Shown here: positions 18,680-27,850 of the stretch, one piece after another
How the letters are laid out: the number at the start of each line of letters is the position of its first letter
Numbering within the stretch: position 1 is the first letter of the stretch
Origin: Verrucomicrobiales bacterium
GTDB taxonomy: Bacteria; Verrucomicrobiota; Verrucomicrobiia; Limisphaerales; UBA11358
Length of the DNA stretch: 64,000 nucleotides
Assembly: GCA_028712475.1 (NCBI GenBank)
Contig: JAQTQB010000003.1
Span: 248,001-312,000 of the forward strand
Direction of reading: 5' to 3'
Notes under the pieces: generated by a model
What the model was told of the DNA's origin: nothing
The model's database searches: none
Seen by the model: only the letters and a program-made list of their open reading frames with translations
Position numbers and translations under genes: made by a program

Positions 18680-20167
18680 TCAGCTAACGCTCATGCCGAG
18701 CAGGAATTCGATGTTGCTCCGGTGTTTCTTGAGCTTGCCCAGCAGCAGTTCCATCGCCTCGACCGGCGGCACGCCCGTGAGCGCGCGGCGCAGCAGCACC
18801 ACACGGCTGTATTCGTCGGGGTGATAGAGCAATTCCTCTTTGCGTGTGCCGGAACGCTCGACGTTGATGGACGGGAAAATGCGCCGGTCCACCAGGCCGC
18901 GGTCCAGATGAACCTCCATGTTGCCGGTGCCTTTGAATTCTTCAAAGATGACTTCATCCATGCGGCTGCCGGTGTCCACGAGCGCGGTCGCGATGATGGT
19001 GAGTGAGCCACCTTCCTCGATGTTTCGCGCCGCGCCGAAAAAGCGTTTCGGCTTGTGCAACGCATTCGCATCCACGCCGCCGGATAGTATCTTGCCGGAA
19101 TGTGGCTGCACTGTGTTGTAGGCGCGGGCCAGCCGCGTGATGGAATCGAGCAGGATCACCACGTCGCGCTTGTGTTCGATCATGCGCTTGGCTTTTTCGA
19201 TGACCATTTCGGCCACCTGCACATGGCGTTCCGGCGGTTCGTCGAATGTCGAGCTGATGACTTCCGCGCCTTTACAGGAACGTTCCATGTCCGTGACTTC
19301 TTCGGGGCGTTCGTCAATCAGCAGGATGAACAGATACGTCTCCGGATTGTTTTTGAGAATGGCGTTGGCCATCTTCTGCATCAAAACGGTTTTGCCCGTG
19401 CGCGGCGGCGCGACGATCAATCCGCGCGTGCCTTTGCCGATCGGGCAGACCAGATCCAGAACGCGCGTGTTCAATTCTTCCGGCGCGGTTTCGAGGATGA
19501 ACCGCTTGTTCGGGAACAGCGGCGTGAGGTTCTCAAAATGCGTCTTGTCCTTCGCTTTGTCCGGCTCCTCGCCGTCCACGGCCTCGACCTTGAGCAGCGC
19601 AAAAAACTTTTCCTTTTCCTTCGGCGGCCGGATTTGTCCCGCGATCAGATTGCCGGTCTGCAAGTCAAAGCGGCGGATTTGCGAAGGCGAAATGTAAATG
19701 TCCTCCGGGCAGGGCAGGTAATTGAAGCTCTGCGAACGGAGAAACCCAAAACCCTCCGGCAGCACTTCCAGCACGCCTTCGGAAAACAGCACGCCCGCCC
19801 GCTCCGCATTTTTCTGGAGGATGTGGAAGATGACCTCGTGCTTGCGCATCGTGCCAAAATTTTCCACGCCCAGCTCGCGCGCCATGTTGTTCAAATCCGT
19901 CATGCTCATCGCCTGAAGCTTGGCGATGTTGATGGAAGCGGCGATCTTGTCGCGCTGATGCCCGCGCCGGTCCTCGCCGCGCGGTTCTTCGCGGTCATGG
20001 GTCGGCTCGACTGGCGTGGACGGCGGCTGTAATTCGGACGATTCCTGCCCGGCGGCGGCATCTGTCACTGCGGGTTCGGATGCCGGCGGTTCCGGTGCCG
20101 CCACGATGGGTTGTTCCACTGGTTCCGCCGCTTTTGCCTTGGGCTTTTTTGTTGGGACTCTGGCCAT
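18680..20167 (-). CDS. rho: transcription termination factor Rho
   Basis: 495 residues, with a Pro/Ala/Glu N-terminal extension of about 75 residues before the Rho_N domain ([17 protein letters not shown]). The RNA-binding cold-shock fold has [20 protein letters not shown] and [19 protein letters not shown]. The ATPase shows [13 protein letters not shown] (Walker A), [16 protein letters not shown] (Walker B/catalytic Glu), [15 protein letters not shown] and the Q-loop/R-loop region [16 protein letters not shown]. The C-terminal segment [17 protein letters not shown] is conserved. It is a hexameric helicase that terminates untranslated transcripts. Transcribed away from the sigma gene at 20496. 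Confidence 0.97.
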   Translation of the reverse strand: MARVPTKKPKAKAAEPVEQPIVAAPEPPASEPAVTDAAAGQESSELQPPSTPVEPTHDREEPRGEDRRGHQRDKIAASINIAKLQAMSMTDLNNMARELGVENFGTMRKHEVIFHILQKNAERAGVLFSEGVLEVLPEGFGFLRSQSFNYLPCPEDIYISPSQIRRFDLQTGNLIAGQIRPPKEKEKFFALLKVEAVDGEEPDKAKDKTHFENLTPLFPNKRFILETAPEELNTRVLDLVCPIGKGTRGLIVAPPRTGKTVLMQKMANAILKNNPETYLFILLIDERPEEVTDMERSCKGAEVISSTFDEPPERHVQVAEMVIEKAKRMIEHKRDVVILLDSITRLARAYNTVQPHSGKILSGGVDANALHKPKRFFGAARNIEEGGSLTIIATALVDTGSRMDEVIFEEFKGTGNMEVHLDRGLVDRRIFPSINVERSGTRKEELLYHPDEYSRVVLLRRALTGVPPVEAMELLLGKLKKHRSNIEFLLGMSVS

Positions 20168-20399
20168 AAATTAAATGATTAAAATTGTTTGATAAAACTG
20201 GCTGGGATTTCAAATGCCTCCCGGCGGTCAATGGTCGTAATGGCAGTCACGCATTGGACGCCAAACGGCTGGATTGGTTCAAAATGGAATGGTTGCCGCC
20301 GTAGCTAGCCGAGATTTTCCTCAAATCAACGGGGGAAATCTTGCAGTCAGTTCGCGGACACACTGACGCACCCACGCCGCCAAGTCAAACCTGATTTTT

Positions 20400-20449
20400 T
20401 GTAGCGTCGAGCCTGTGGCTCGAAATCGGCGCGCAGCGCCGACACTACA
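20400..20449. repeat. compound palindrome in the rho-sigma divergent region
   Basis: The outer arms TGTAGCGTCG / CGACACTACA (one mismatch) enclose two inner hairpins (AGCCtgtGGCT and GGCGCgcaGCGCC). A partial relative lies at 59500-59540. The surrounding 20168-20495 gap (328 bp) should contain divergent promoters for rho and the sigma gene. I see no other convincing element there, apart from a TATAACT 13 bp before the sigma ATG that is too close to serve as a normal -10. Confidence 0.6.
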
Positions 20450-20495
20450 ACATTTTTTGTGCGGTTTTCATTTGGCCGGGTGCTATAACTTGAAA

Positions 20496-21896
20496 ATGAC
20501 GACCGACGCCGAACTGCTCCGCCAATTTGCCGCGACCCGTTCTGAAGCCGCCTTCGCCGAACTCGTCCGCCGCCACGTCAATCTCGTCTATTCCGCCGCG
20601 CTCCGGCAGGCCAACGGCGACGCGCACCTCGCGCAGGACGTGGCGCAGACTGTTTTCAATGACCTCGCGCGCAAGGCCGGTTCGCTCGCTTGCCGCGAAA
20701 CTTTGACCGGCTGGCTTTACACCAGCGCGCATTTTGCCGCCGCCAAAATTGTTCGCGGAGAAAATCGCCGGCGCGACCGCGAGGAAAAATTTATGCGCGA
20801 ACCAACTTCCGAAACCGCGCCAGACACCGATTGGGAAAAACTTCGCCCGACGCTCGATGACGCCATGCACGAACTCAAGGAAACCGACCGCGAAGCCATT
20901 TTGCTGCGCTACTTTGAAAACCGGCAGTTTGCCGAAGTCGGCGCAAAACTCGGCCTCAACGAAAACGCCGCGCGGATGCGGGTGGAACGCGCGCTGGAGA
21001 AACTGCGGACGGCTTTTGCGCGACGGGGCGTCGCGGCCACGGCGGCGCTGGCATCCGTGATTTCCGCGAACGCCGTGCAAATGGCACCTGCGAATCTGGC
21101 CGTGGCGCTGACGACGGCTTCCATCACGATTGCGGGAACCGGAACAACTTTTACGCTTATGAAAATTATGACTGCGACCAAATTAAAACTCGCCTTCAGC
21201 GCGCTCGTCGTGGTCGGTGCAACTACGGCAATCGTTGTTCAACATCAAACGCAGGAGAAACTGCGCGCGGAAAACGCTGCGCTGGCGCAGCAAGTCGCAC
21301 AACTGCAAACGGACAACGAAAACCTTTCAAATCGGCTTGCGGCGTCTGGTGATTCTAAATCACTTTCGGATAAACAATTCAACGAATTGCTGAAATTGCG
21401 CGGTGAAGTTGGCGTGTTGCGGCAGCAAATAAACGAACTCGGAAGATTGCGCGAAGAAAATCGGCAATTGCAAACTTCGCAACGCGACGCCAGCGTTCAA
21501 CAGCAGGCGATTATTGACGCTGAAGAACAGCAACAAAAGGCGGCCATCCAAAAATTGAACGATGCCAAACAGGGAGTCCTCGCGTTCATTATGTTTGCGA
21601 GCGACAATCACGAAGAATTTCCGACTAATTTTGCGCAGGCGTCACGGTATATGAAAGATGATTACATGAATCAAATTGAAACAAATTTTGACATGCTTTA
21701 CCAGGGTTCGATTGCCAACATTGCAAATCCGTCGGCGACTATTGTGCTCAAAGAAAAGCAGGCTTGGCAGGCGCTTAACGGCAAATGGATGAAGACTTAT
21801 GGTTTTGCCGACGGCCATGCCGAAGTTCACACGGAGCCAGATGGGAATTTCGACGGCTGGGAAAGTCAGCGCATAATTTCGCCGCCCAATCAATAA
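20496..21896 (+). CDS. ECF-type sigma factor with membrane, coiled-coil and pseudopilin-like C-terminus
   Basis: 466 residues from ATG 20496; an upstream in-frame start runs through the palindrome and is rejected. Residues 1-170 are a sigma factor: region 2 (AAFAELVRRHVNLVYSAALR, AQDVAQTVFNDLARKAGSL) and region 4 (ETDREAILLRYFENRQFAEV, LNENAARMRVERALEKLR). Next comes a VISANAVQMAP segment, then a membrane helix (KLKLAFSALVVVGATTAIVV) and a long coiled coil with ELLKLRGEVGVLRQQ. The C-terminus (IMFASDNHEEFPTNF ... TYGFADGHAEVH) resembles the end of prepilin-like H-X9-DG proteins. Its tail is probably extracytoplasmic, so it may sense envelope state. A paralogue lies at 25253. Its stop overlaps a duplicated piece of glyA. 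Confidence 0.85.
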   Translation: MTTDAELLRQFAATRSEAAFAELVRRHVNLVYSAALRQANGDAHLAQDVAQTVFNDLARKAGSLACRETLTGWLYTSAHFAAAKIVRGENRRRDREEKFMREPTSETAPDTDWEKLRPTLDDAMHELKETDREAILLRYFENRQFAEVGAKLGLNENAARMRVERALEKLRTAFARRGVAATAALASVISANAVQMAPANLAVALTTASITIAGTGTTFTLMKIMTATKLKLAFSALVVVGATTAIVVQHQTQEKLRAENAALAQQVAQLQTDNENLSNRLAASGDSKSLSDKQFNELLKLRGEVGVLRQQINELGRLREENRQLQTSQRDASVQQQAIIDAEEQQQKAAIQKLNDAKQGVLAFIMFASDNHEEFPTNFAQASRYMKDDYMNQIETNFDMLYQGSIANIANPSATIVLKEKQAWQALNGKWMKTYGFADGHAEVHTEPDGNFDGWESQRIISPPNQ

Positions 21897-22139
21897 GGCA
21901 GCGGAAATTTCGCCGTCCGTCCGCGCCCCGCGCCTTTTCCAGCACCGGCGGTGCGTCAGAAAATAGCCCACGGCGCAACCGTGGGTTTCATCGGTTAAAA
22001 ATTTCAAAGCCCCGGCAGGGGCGGCAGAAAATTTCCCGGCGTTTGAAAATTTCTTTCGCCCCATCCGGGGCTGATTCACATTCGATGCGATTACCCACGG
22101 TTGCACCGTGGGCTACTTTCTGCCGCTGCTCCGCAGCTT
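21890..22139. repeat. palindromic element flanked by a duplicate of the glyA 3' end
   Basis: Bases 21890-21918 repeat 22140-22168 (the glyA 3' end on the minus strand) with about 3 differences, keeping codons for KFPLPY and the stop. Between them, 21964-22115 is a long inverted repeat. The outer arms are tagcccacggcgcaaccgtg and the complementary cacggttgcaccgtgggcta. The inner parts are agccccggcaggggcg and cgccccatccggggct. It sits between convergent genes and could terminate both. The left duplicate overlaps the last codons and TAA of the sigma gene. Confidence 0.8.
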
Positions 22140-24317
22140 TCAATACGGCAGCGGAAACTTCGCCGTCAACTCGCGCACACGATTACGCACTTTGTGCGCG
22201 GCTTCGACATTTTTGATGTCCAGCAGCACCTCGGAAATCATGTCGGCAATCGCGGCCATTTCCGCTTCCTTCATGCCGCGTGTCGTGCAGGCCGGCGAGC
22301 CGAGCCGGATGCCGCTGGCCTGGAAGGGCGAGCGCGTCTCAAACGGAATCGTGTTCTTGTTGACCGTGATGCCCGCTTCGTCGAGCGCGATCTGGCTGTC
22401 CTTGCCGGTGACGCCTTTTGCGCCCACGTCAACGAGCATCAAATGATTGTCCGTGCCGCCGCTGACGAGGCGGTAGCCGTTGCGCTTCATGCCGTCGGCA
22501 AGCGCGGCGGCGTTCTTCACGATCTGCTGCTGATAGTTTTTGAATGAAGGTAGCAGCGCTTCGTGAAAGCAAACGGCCTTGCCGGCGATGACGTGTTCCA
22601 GCGGTCCGCCCTGGATGCCGGGGAAGACGATGGAATCAATTTCCTTCGCGTATTTTTCACGGCACAAAATCAAACCGCCGCGCGGGCCGCGCAACGTCTT
22701 GTGCGTCGTGGTCGTCACGAAATCCGCATGTTCCATCGGGCTGGGATGAATTCCCGCTGCCACCATGCCGGCGATGTGCGCGATGTCCGCGAGCAGATAC
22801 GCGCCGACTTCGCGGGCGATTTCGCCCATGCGCTTGAAATCAATGATTCGCGGATACGCGCTCGCGCCGATGGTGATCATCTTCGGCTTGTGTTCACGCG
22901 CCATGGTGGCGATCTGGTCGTAATCAATCCGCTCGGTTTCCTTGTTCACGCCGTAGTGGACGATCTCAAAAAACTTGCCGGAGAAATTCGCCTTGTTGCC
23001 GTGCGTCAGATGTCCGCCGTGGCTCAAATCCATCGTGAGCATCTTGTCGCCGGGCTTCAGGAACGCGAAATAGACGGCCATGTTCGCGCCGGAGCCGGAG
23101 TGTGGCTGGACATTGGCGTGTTCCGCGCCGAACAATTTTTTCGCGCGGTCAATCGCCAGTTGCTCGATTGTGTCTATGTTTTCGCAGCCGCCATACCAGC
23201 GTTTTTTTGGATAACCCTCCGCGTATTTGTTCGTCAGCACCGAGCCTTGCGCCTCCATGACGGCGGGGCTGACAAAATTTTCGCTGGCGATCAGCTCGAT
23301 GTTTTCCTGCTGGCGCTGGCGTTCGTGGTCAATCGCCGCGGCGATTTCGGGATCCACATTGCGCAAACGCAAGTTGGCGGGCGCGAATTTCGCGTCCATT
23401 TTCAGCACGCGGCGTTCGTGGCGGCCGCCCTCGAATTTCGCGGCGATGAACGCATCAAGGATTTTTTTTGCGGCTTCGAGCGAAACTTTTTTTCCGCTCA
23501 AACAAAGCACGTTTGCGTCGTTATGCTGGCGCATGAGAGCGGCGGTTTCCACATCTTCAGCCACACCGGCGCGGACGCCGGCGACCTTGTTGGCGGTGAT
23601 GCAGATTCCGACGCCGCTGGTGCAGACGAGCAGGCCAAGCTCGGCGCGGCCATCGCCCACGGCCATCGCCGCCGGTTGCGCGAAATCGGGATAATCATCC
23701 GCTGGGTTGTTCGCCTTCGCGCCGAAATCCAGGATGGTCAGGCCGCGCGCGCGGAGATGCGCCTTGAGCGTTTCCTTCAATTCAAAGCCGCCGTGGTCCG
23801 CGCCAAGCGCGAAGTTCACGGCCGACGCCGTTTGCGTTGCGTGCGTGCCGGTTAAAAAGTTGTGTTGTTCCATAAATTTCAAAAGTGAAGCGATGCCTTG
23901 TTCGATCTGGTCGCGGCATTCCACATATATTTCATAAGGGCTGCCGATGGGGTCGCTGATGTCTTTTTCATACGGTTCGAGCGTCTCGTCAAATTCGCGC
24001 AGCAAAAAAGTTTTTTCCGCCGCTGGCGGATACAGCAGCGCCACCGTGTCCATGTGGCTGTGCGTCATGCCCAGGATGATGTCCGCCTGGCGCACCAGAT
24101 CCGCCGTGAGCATCCGGCTGCGCTGCGCGGAAATATCCACGCCCAGTTCGCGCATCGCCCGCACGGAATGCGGCGTCGGCGGCTGGCCGTCCATCGCGCC
24201 GATGCCCGCCGAAAACACGCGGAACTCGCCGCGTCCCTGGACGGCGCGGCGGAACAGAGCCTCGGCCATCGGGCTGCGGCAGACGTTGCCGGTGCAAATG
24301 AACAAAATGGTTTTCAT
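22140..24317 (-). CDS. glyA: three-domain fusion: low-MW phosphatase - ribose-5-phosphate isomerase B - serine hydroxymethyltransferase
   Basis: One uninterrupted 725-residue frame. Residues 1-148 are a low-molecular-weight protein (tyrosine or arginine) phosphatase: P-loop CTGNVCRSP (Cys8, Arg14) and general acid in DISDPIGSP (Asp122). Residues 167-305 are Rpi[37 protein letters not shown] (Cys232), which interconverts ribose- and ribulose-5-phosphate. Residues 315-725 are Gly[32 protein letters not shown], the PLP lysine in [14 protein letters not shown], and [10 protein letters not shown]. It makes glycine and C1-folate from serine. Internal methionines at 149 and 307 could start shorter products. 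The order matches the separate ywlE-ywlF(rpiB)...glyA genes of Bacillus. The 3' end abuts a palindrome. Confidence 0.9.
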   Translation of the reverse strand: MKTILFICTGNVCRSPMAEALFRRAVQGRGEFRVFSAGIGAMDGQPPTPHSVRAMRELGVDISAQRSRMLTADLVRQADIILGMTHSHMDTVALLYPPAAEKTFLLREFDETLEPYEKDISDPIGSPYEIYVECRDQIEQGIASLLKFMEQHNFLTGTHATQTASAVNFALGADHGGFELKETLKAHLRARGLTILDFGAKANNPADDYPDFAQPAAMAVGDGRAELGLLVCTSGVGICITANKVAGVRAGVAEDVETAALMRQHNDANVLCLSGKKVSLEAAKKILDAFIAAKFEGGRHERRVLKMDAKFAPANLRLRNVDPEIAAAIDHERQRQQENIELIASENFVSPAVMEAQGSVLTNKYAEGYPKKRWYGGCENIDTIEQLAIDRAKKLFGAEHANVQPHSGSGANMAVYFAFLKPGDKMLTMDLSHGGHLTHGNKANFSGKFFEIVHYGVNKETERIDYDQIATMAREHKPKMITIGASAYPRIIDFKRMGEIAREVGAYLLADIAHIAGMVAAGIHPSPMEHADFVTTTTHKTLRGPRGGLILCREKYAKEIDSIVFPGIQGGPLEHVIAGKAVCFHEALLPSFKNYQQQIVKNAAALADGMKRNGYRLVSGGTDNHLMLVDVGAKGVTGKDSQIALDEAGITVNKNTIPFETRSPFQASGIRLGSPACTTRGMKEAEMAAIADMISEVLLDIKNVEAAHKVRNRVRELTAKFPLPY

Positions 24318-24368
24318 CCTGCGCGAAGATTCAAAGTGATTTGTGAACGGCCAGCCGTCAATCCGAAA

Positions 24369-25073
24369 TCAGCGGCGCGGCTGGCGCACGATGACGAGCG
24401 CCTTGATCAAATCCACCGCCCGTGCCAGAACCGGGTCGTGAATAAAAGGTTTTTGCGGCTCGGCCGGGCGCGACGGCAGGGAATCTTCATCCTGTTCGCC
24501 GTCCTTGATTTTTGCGCGCACCAGGTCCGCCTCGCTGGTGTGGTCAATGAACTGCGGAAAATTATTCGTGGCCGGACTGGAATTCGTCTCGGCCGGAACC
24601 GTCGCCGCGTAGGGATTTTTGAAAAACGCGCGCTCGTCCGCCGCATTCACTGTCACGGCGATGTCCGGCTTCAACTCCCCCGCCGCGCCGCCCAGAATCA
24701 GGCCGTCGCGTGCTTCCCGCAAGCTCGTTGCCAAAGCCGCCGCAGCGCTGCGCGTCTGGCTGTTCACCAGGATTGCGAGCGGCAGTTTTTGTCCCGCGAA
24801 CAGATCCGCCGCCGCCTTTGCCGCCGCCAGATCGTCGCCGTCCGCGAACCGCAGATCCAGGATCGTGCCGATGATTTTATTCGTGGTTGCCGGTGCGTGC
24901 TGGGCTGCGCTGATTCCTTCCGCCAGATTTTTTTCAACCTGGCCGACGCGCAGATATGCCACGTTGTTTTCCAGAATGGCCGATTGAACCAGCGTGGCAT
25001 TCGTCGTGTCCGCGTGGAGCAAGCTGGCGGTTGCCAGCAGAATTGCGAAAAGACTCAAAAAACGTCGTGTCAT
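24369..25073 (-). CDS. secreted S41-peptidase-like protein, probably truncated or degenerate
   Basis: 234 residues with a signal peptide (MTRRFLSLFAILLATASLLHA). The central part follows the C-terminal-processing-peptidase (S41) core: VAYLRVGQVEKNLAEGI, then TILDLRFADGDDLAAAKAAADLF, then LPLAILVNSQTRSAAAALAT. In active S41 enzymes that last strand carries the catalytic serine in an SASA/SAAE context; here it reads TRSAAAALA, so activity is uncertain. The PDZ and N-terminal helical domains of full-length enzymes are missing. The C-terminus (DPVLARAVDLIKALVIVR) matches the usual end of S41 proteins. It lies upstream of the fusion gene by about 50 bp, same strand, and may be co-transcribed with it. 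Confidence 0.6.
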   Translation of the reverse strand: MTRRFLSLFAILLATASLLHADTTNATLVQSAILENNVAYLRVGQVEKNLAEGISAAQHAPATTNKIIGTILDLRFADGDDLAAAKAAADLFAGQKLPLAILVNSQTRSAAAALATSLREARDGLILGGAAGELKPDIAVTVNAADERAFFKNPYAATVPAETNSSPATNNFPQFIDHTSEADLVRAKIKDGEQDEDSLPSRPAEPQKPFIHDPVLARAVDLIKALVIVRQPRR

Positions 25074-25126
25074 CAGGCGGTTAAAATGCGGAGCAAAATT
25101 GAAAAAGTAAAGCGGCGACAGTTTTC

Positions 25127-25205
25127 GTGGCAGCCGGGGTGACGAGGCTCTGACTTTGTTTCTTCATTCTACGTTCAAAATGAGCCTCCTTACGTCGGCT
25201 GCTAC
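25127..25205. repeat. palindrome of the gtagcagcc family (copy 1)
   Basis: Left arm gtggcagccggggtgacgag and right arm gaGCCTCCTTACGTCGGCTG-CTAC are imperfect complements around an AT-rich loop. Further copies of the same family lie at 41641-41720, 42293-42368, 61719-61789 and 62222-62298. This copy sits between the S41-like gene (minus) and the second sigma gene (plus), where divergent promoters are expected. Confidence 0.8.
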
Positions 25206-25252
25206 AATTTTTCTGTCGGATTTCGCCGGTCGGCGACGATATGCTTATGAAA

Positions 25253-26716
25253 ATGACAAGCGATCTGGATTTGCTGGGACAGTTTGCGCGGGAAAAATCA
25301 CAGGACGCCTTCACCGCGCTCGTGCAGCGCCATGTGAACCTCGTCCATTCTGCCGCGCTACGGCAGGTGCGTTCGCCGCAACTGGCCGAGGAAGTGGCGC
25401 AATCCGTTTTCGCCGACCTTGCGCGCAATGCCGGCAAATTGAAGCCGGACACCATTTTGACCGCGTGGCTTTATCGGGTGACGTGCCGGACGGCGATTGA
25501 CGTGGTGCGGAAAGAATCCCGCCGTCAGTTGCGCGAACAGATCGCCGTGGAGATGACCAACATGAATGCGACCGCCAACGACTGGACGCAAATTGAACCG
25601 CTGCTGGACGACGCGATGGCCGCGCTTGACGAAACCGACCGCAGCGCGATTCTGCTCCGCTTTTTTGAAAACAAAACCCTGCGAGAAGTTGGCGAGGCTT
25701 TGGGCACGAATGATGACGCCGCGCAGAAACGCGTGAGCCGCGCCGTGGAACGCCTGCGCGAATTTTTCTCAAAGCGCAACGTCACGATTGGCGCGGGCGG
25801 AATTGCCGTCGTCATTTCCGCGAACGCCGTCCAAGCCGCGCCGGTTGGCTTGGCTGTTACAATTTCCGCTGGCGCGCTCGCGGGAACCGTCGTTCACACT
25901 TCAGCCATAATTGCCGCCACCAAAACCATTGCTATGACTACGCTCCAGAAAACTCTCGTTACCGCTACCGTTGCCGTGCTTGCCGGCGCGGGAATCTACG
26001 AAGCCCGCCAAGCCGCGCAACTGCGAGAACTAAACCAGACGCTTCAGCAACAACAAGCGCCGCTGGCCGAACAAATCCAGCAATTGCAACGCGAGCACGA
26101 TGATGCGACCAACCGGCTGACGTCATTGCTCGCGGAAAATAACCAATTGAAATCGAACCCAAATCAGACGGAGCTTTGGAAATTACGCGGCGAAGTGACG
26201 CGATTGAGGAATACTGAAAATTTGCTGCCAACGATGAAGACAGACAAAGGTCATCTACAAACGACTGATCCAAATTGGCAACCCAATTGGATTGCATTAA
26301 AACCGGTTGATCTCGCTCAATTTTCTGATTCCACAAACATTATTGTGAGCCGGCTTGCGTCGGATGCCGGGACTTCGACGCCAGCGGCTTTACTTCAAAC
26401 TTGGATATGGGCGCAGTGCGCTGGTAATATCGATGGTATCTTGAGAACGTGGGAATTTCCCGATGGCACTTCGCAAGAAGCTAAACTTGCGCGAGTCAAG
26501 GAAGCGCAAAATGATGAAGAAAATGCACGCATGAATCCCGACCAGATTCAATCTTTTGAAAAAAGCAAGCTGCGAGATCTATTTTCACTTGGAAACGAGC
26601 GCTATCTTGCTTTCATCGAAGAAAACAGCCCAGGCACAGGAACTTGGATCTCTCACCAAATCTTACAGAAAGTTGGAGACGAGTGGAAAATTGAAGTCGG
26701 GAACAGCCAGAAGTAG
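25253..26716 (+). CDS. ECF-type sigma factor with membrane and coiled-coil C-terminus (paralogue)
   Basis: 487 residues from ATG 25253, chosen by alignment with MTTDAELL of the paralogue; in-frame ATGs at 25241 and 25247 are also possible. Sigma regions 2 and 4 are clear (AFTALVQRHVNLVHSAALR, LAEEVAQSVFADLARNAGKL; ETDRSAILLRFFENKTLREV, DDAAQKRVSRAVERLREFF). After VVISANAVQAAP come hydrophobic segments (LAVTISAGALAGTVV and LVTATVAVLAGAGIY), a coiled coil (LNQTLQQQQAPLAEQIQQLQ) and ELWKLRGEVTRLR. The C-terminal domain (AALLQTWIWAQCAGNIDGIL, WISHQILQKVGDEWKIEVGN) differs from the paralogue and looks NTF2/SnoaL-like in pattern. The gene converges on the ancestral purD end. Confidence 0.83.
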   Translation: MTSDLDLLGQFAREKSQDAFTALVQRHVNLVHSAALRQVRSPQLAEEVAQSVFADLARNAGKLKPDTILTAWLYRVTCRTAIDVVRKESRRQLREQIAVEMTNMNATANDWTQIEPLLDDAMAALDETDRSAILLRFFENKTLREVGEALGTNDDAAQKRVSRAVERLREFFSKRNVTIGAGGIAVVISANAVQAAPVGLAVTISAGALAGTVVHTSAIIAATKTIAMTTLQKTLVTATVAVLAGAGIYEARQAAQLRELNQTLQQQQAPLAEQIQQLQREHDDATNRLTSLLAENNQLKSNPNQTELWKLRGEVTRLRNTENLLPTMKTDKGHLQTTDPNWQPNWIALKPVDLAQFSDSTNIIVSRLASDAGTSTPAALLQTWIWAQCAGNIDGILRTWEFPDGTSQEAKLARVKEAQNDEENARMNPDQIQSFEKSKLRDLFSLGNERYLAFIEENSPGTGTWISHQILQKVGDEWKIEVGNSQK

Positions 26717-26750
26717 GTGTCCATTTTCGACAAAACTAATACTATATTAG

Positions 26751-26805
26751 CGCCTTCGCCGCGATGTCGCGGCGGAACTGCGCGCCGTCAAAATGGGTTT
26801 TCTCC
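26751..26805 (-). repeat. duplicated 3' end of purD (left copy)
   Basis: These 55 bp match 27853-27907, the end of purD, at 53 of 55 positions. Read on the minus strand they encode the purD C-terminus, and outside the match continue CTA ATA TAG. The separated copy would end AKALI-stop, probably the original purD terminus. Together with the right copy it brackets a transposase and two palindromes (26806-27852). Confidence 0.9.
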
Positions 26806-26814
26806 CTCACGGCT

Positions 26815-26984
26815 GTAGCGGCGGGCGTCCTCGCCTGCCGTAGAGCCGGGGCGTCTCGCCCGGCGGAAAAAAGCTCGCGACAACCCAGCGTGCCCGATTC
26901 ATTCGTGAGTTCTCAAAAACTCGTGTGCCCAGTCCGGGCGGCGGGACGCGCGCCCTTTACGTCAGGCAAGATGCCTGACGCTAC
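26815..26984. repeat. left REP-like palindrome of the transposase element
   Basis: About 170 bp with complementary ends: gtagcggcgggcgtcctcgc and the far arm near gtcaggcaagatgcctgacg-ctac. It contains gtctcgcccggcgg and ccgggcggcgggacgcgcg as inner arms. It is a diverged version of the right copy (27685-27850). The far arm is altered near 26958-26980. Confidence 0.8.
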
Positions 26985-27034
26985 AAGCGCATTCCGCGCT
27001 TGCCGCTCGTTCGGCTGCCTGACAGTTTTTCCTC

Positions 27035-27688
27035 ATGCCCGAATCCGACAACCCACCCAACCCGCTGGTTGCCGGATTGCATTTTCGCGGCAAACTGCCG
27101 CACTTGAAGAAGGAAGGCGCGGTTTATTTCGTCACGTTCCGGCTGGCTGATTCCTTGCCTGCCCACGAAGTCGCACGGTTGAAGCACGAACGCCAGGTCA
27201 TGCTCGAACAAGCCCGCGCCGCCAAAAGCCCGCTGACGTGGCACGAGGAGGAACAACTGCTCGCGTGGTATTGCGACAAGGTTGAGGCGCTGCTGGACGC
27301 CGGACACGGCGCGTGCTGGTTGAGCAAACCGGAAATTGCCGGTCTGGTCGCAGGCGCATTGAAACATTTCAACGGCCAGCGCTACGAACTTCGTGCGTGG
27401 GTGGTGATGGCGAACCACGTTCATGCTGTTGTCTGGCCGATGCCGGGCCACACGTTGAGCGACATCCTGCACAGTTGGAAATCATTCACGAGCAAAGCCG
27501 CCAACAAGCTTCTGGGCCGCACTGGAGAATTCTGGCAGCAGGAATCTTTCGACCACTGGATTCGTGACGATGCAGAACGCGCACGGCTGGTGGCTTATGT
27601 GGAGAACAACCCGGTGAAAGCGCGCCTGTGCAAATCTCCTGAAGATTGGAAATGGGGCAGCGCATACGAGCGACGACAGTCACCGTAG
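27035..27688 (+). CDS. REP-associated tyrosine transposase (RAYT, Y1/IS200-like)
   Basis: 217 residues. The HUH metal-binding motif is in MANHVHAVVWPMPG and the catalytic tyrosine in LVAYVENNPVKARL. YFVTFRLADSLP, WKSFTSKAAN, GEFWQQESFDHWIRDD and WKWGSAYERR are hallmarks of the REP-associated group of IS200/IS605-type single-strand transposases. Such proteins cut and join REP palindromes. Its own flanking palindromes (26815-26984 and 27685-27850) are the obvious substrates. The last stop, TAG 27686-27688, lies in the first bases of the right palindrome. The frame is intact, so it may be functional. Confidence 0.93.
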   Translation: MPESDNPPNPLVAGLHFRGKLPHLKKEGAVYFVTFRLADSLPAHEVARLKHERQVMLEQARAAKSPLTWHEEEQLLAWYCDKVEALLDAGHGACWLSKPEIAGLVAGALKHFNGQRYELRAWVVMANHVHAVVWPMPGHTLSDILHSWKSFTSKAANKLLGRTGEFWQQESFDHWIRDDAERARLVAYVENNPVKARLCKSPEDWKWGSAYERRQSP

Positions 27689-27850
27689 CGGCGGGCGTCT
27701 CGCCTGCCGTAGAGCCGGTGCGTCCCGCCCGGCGAAAAAAGCTTTACGCACTCCCAGCACGCTCTTTTTTGTGAGTCGTAAGAAACTTGTGCGTCCAATC
27801 CGGGCGGCGGGACGCGCGCCCTCTACGGCAGGCGAGACGCCCGCCGCTAC
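27685..27850. repeat. right REP-like palindrome, supplies stops to two genes
   Basis: 166 bp, nearly perfect inverted repeat: gtagcggcgggcgtctcgcc / ggcgagacgcccgccgctac, inner arms gtcccgcccgg / ccgggcggcgggac. Its left GTAG ends the transposase gene. Its right CTAC (GTAG on the minus strand) gives purD its present stop at 27847-27849. Confidence 0.9.
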
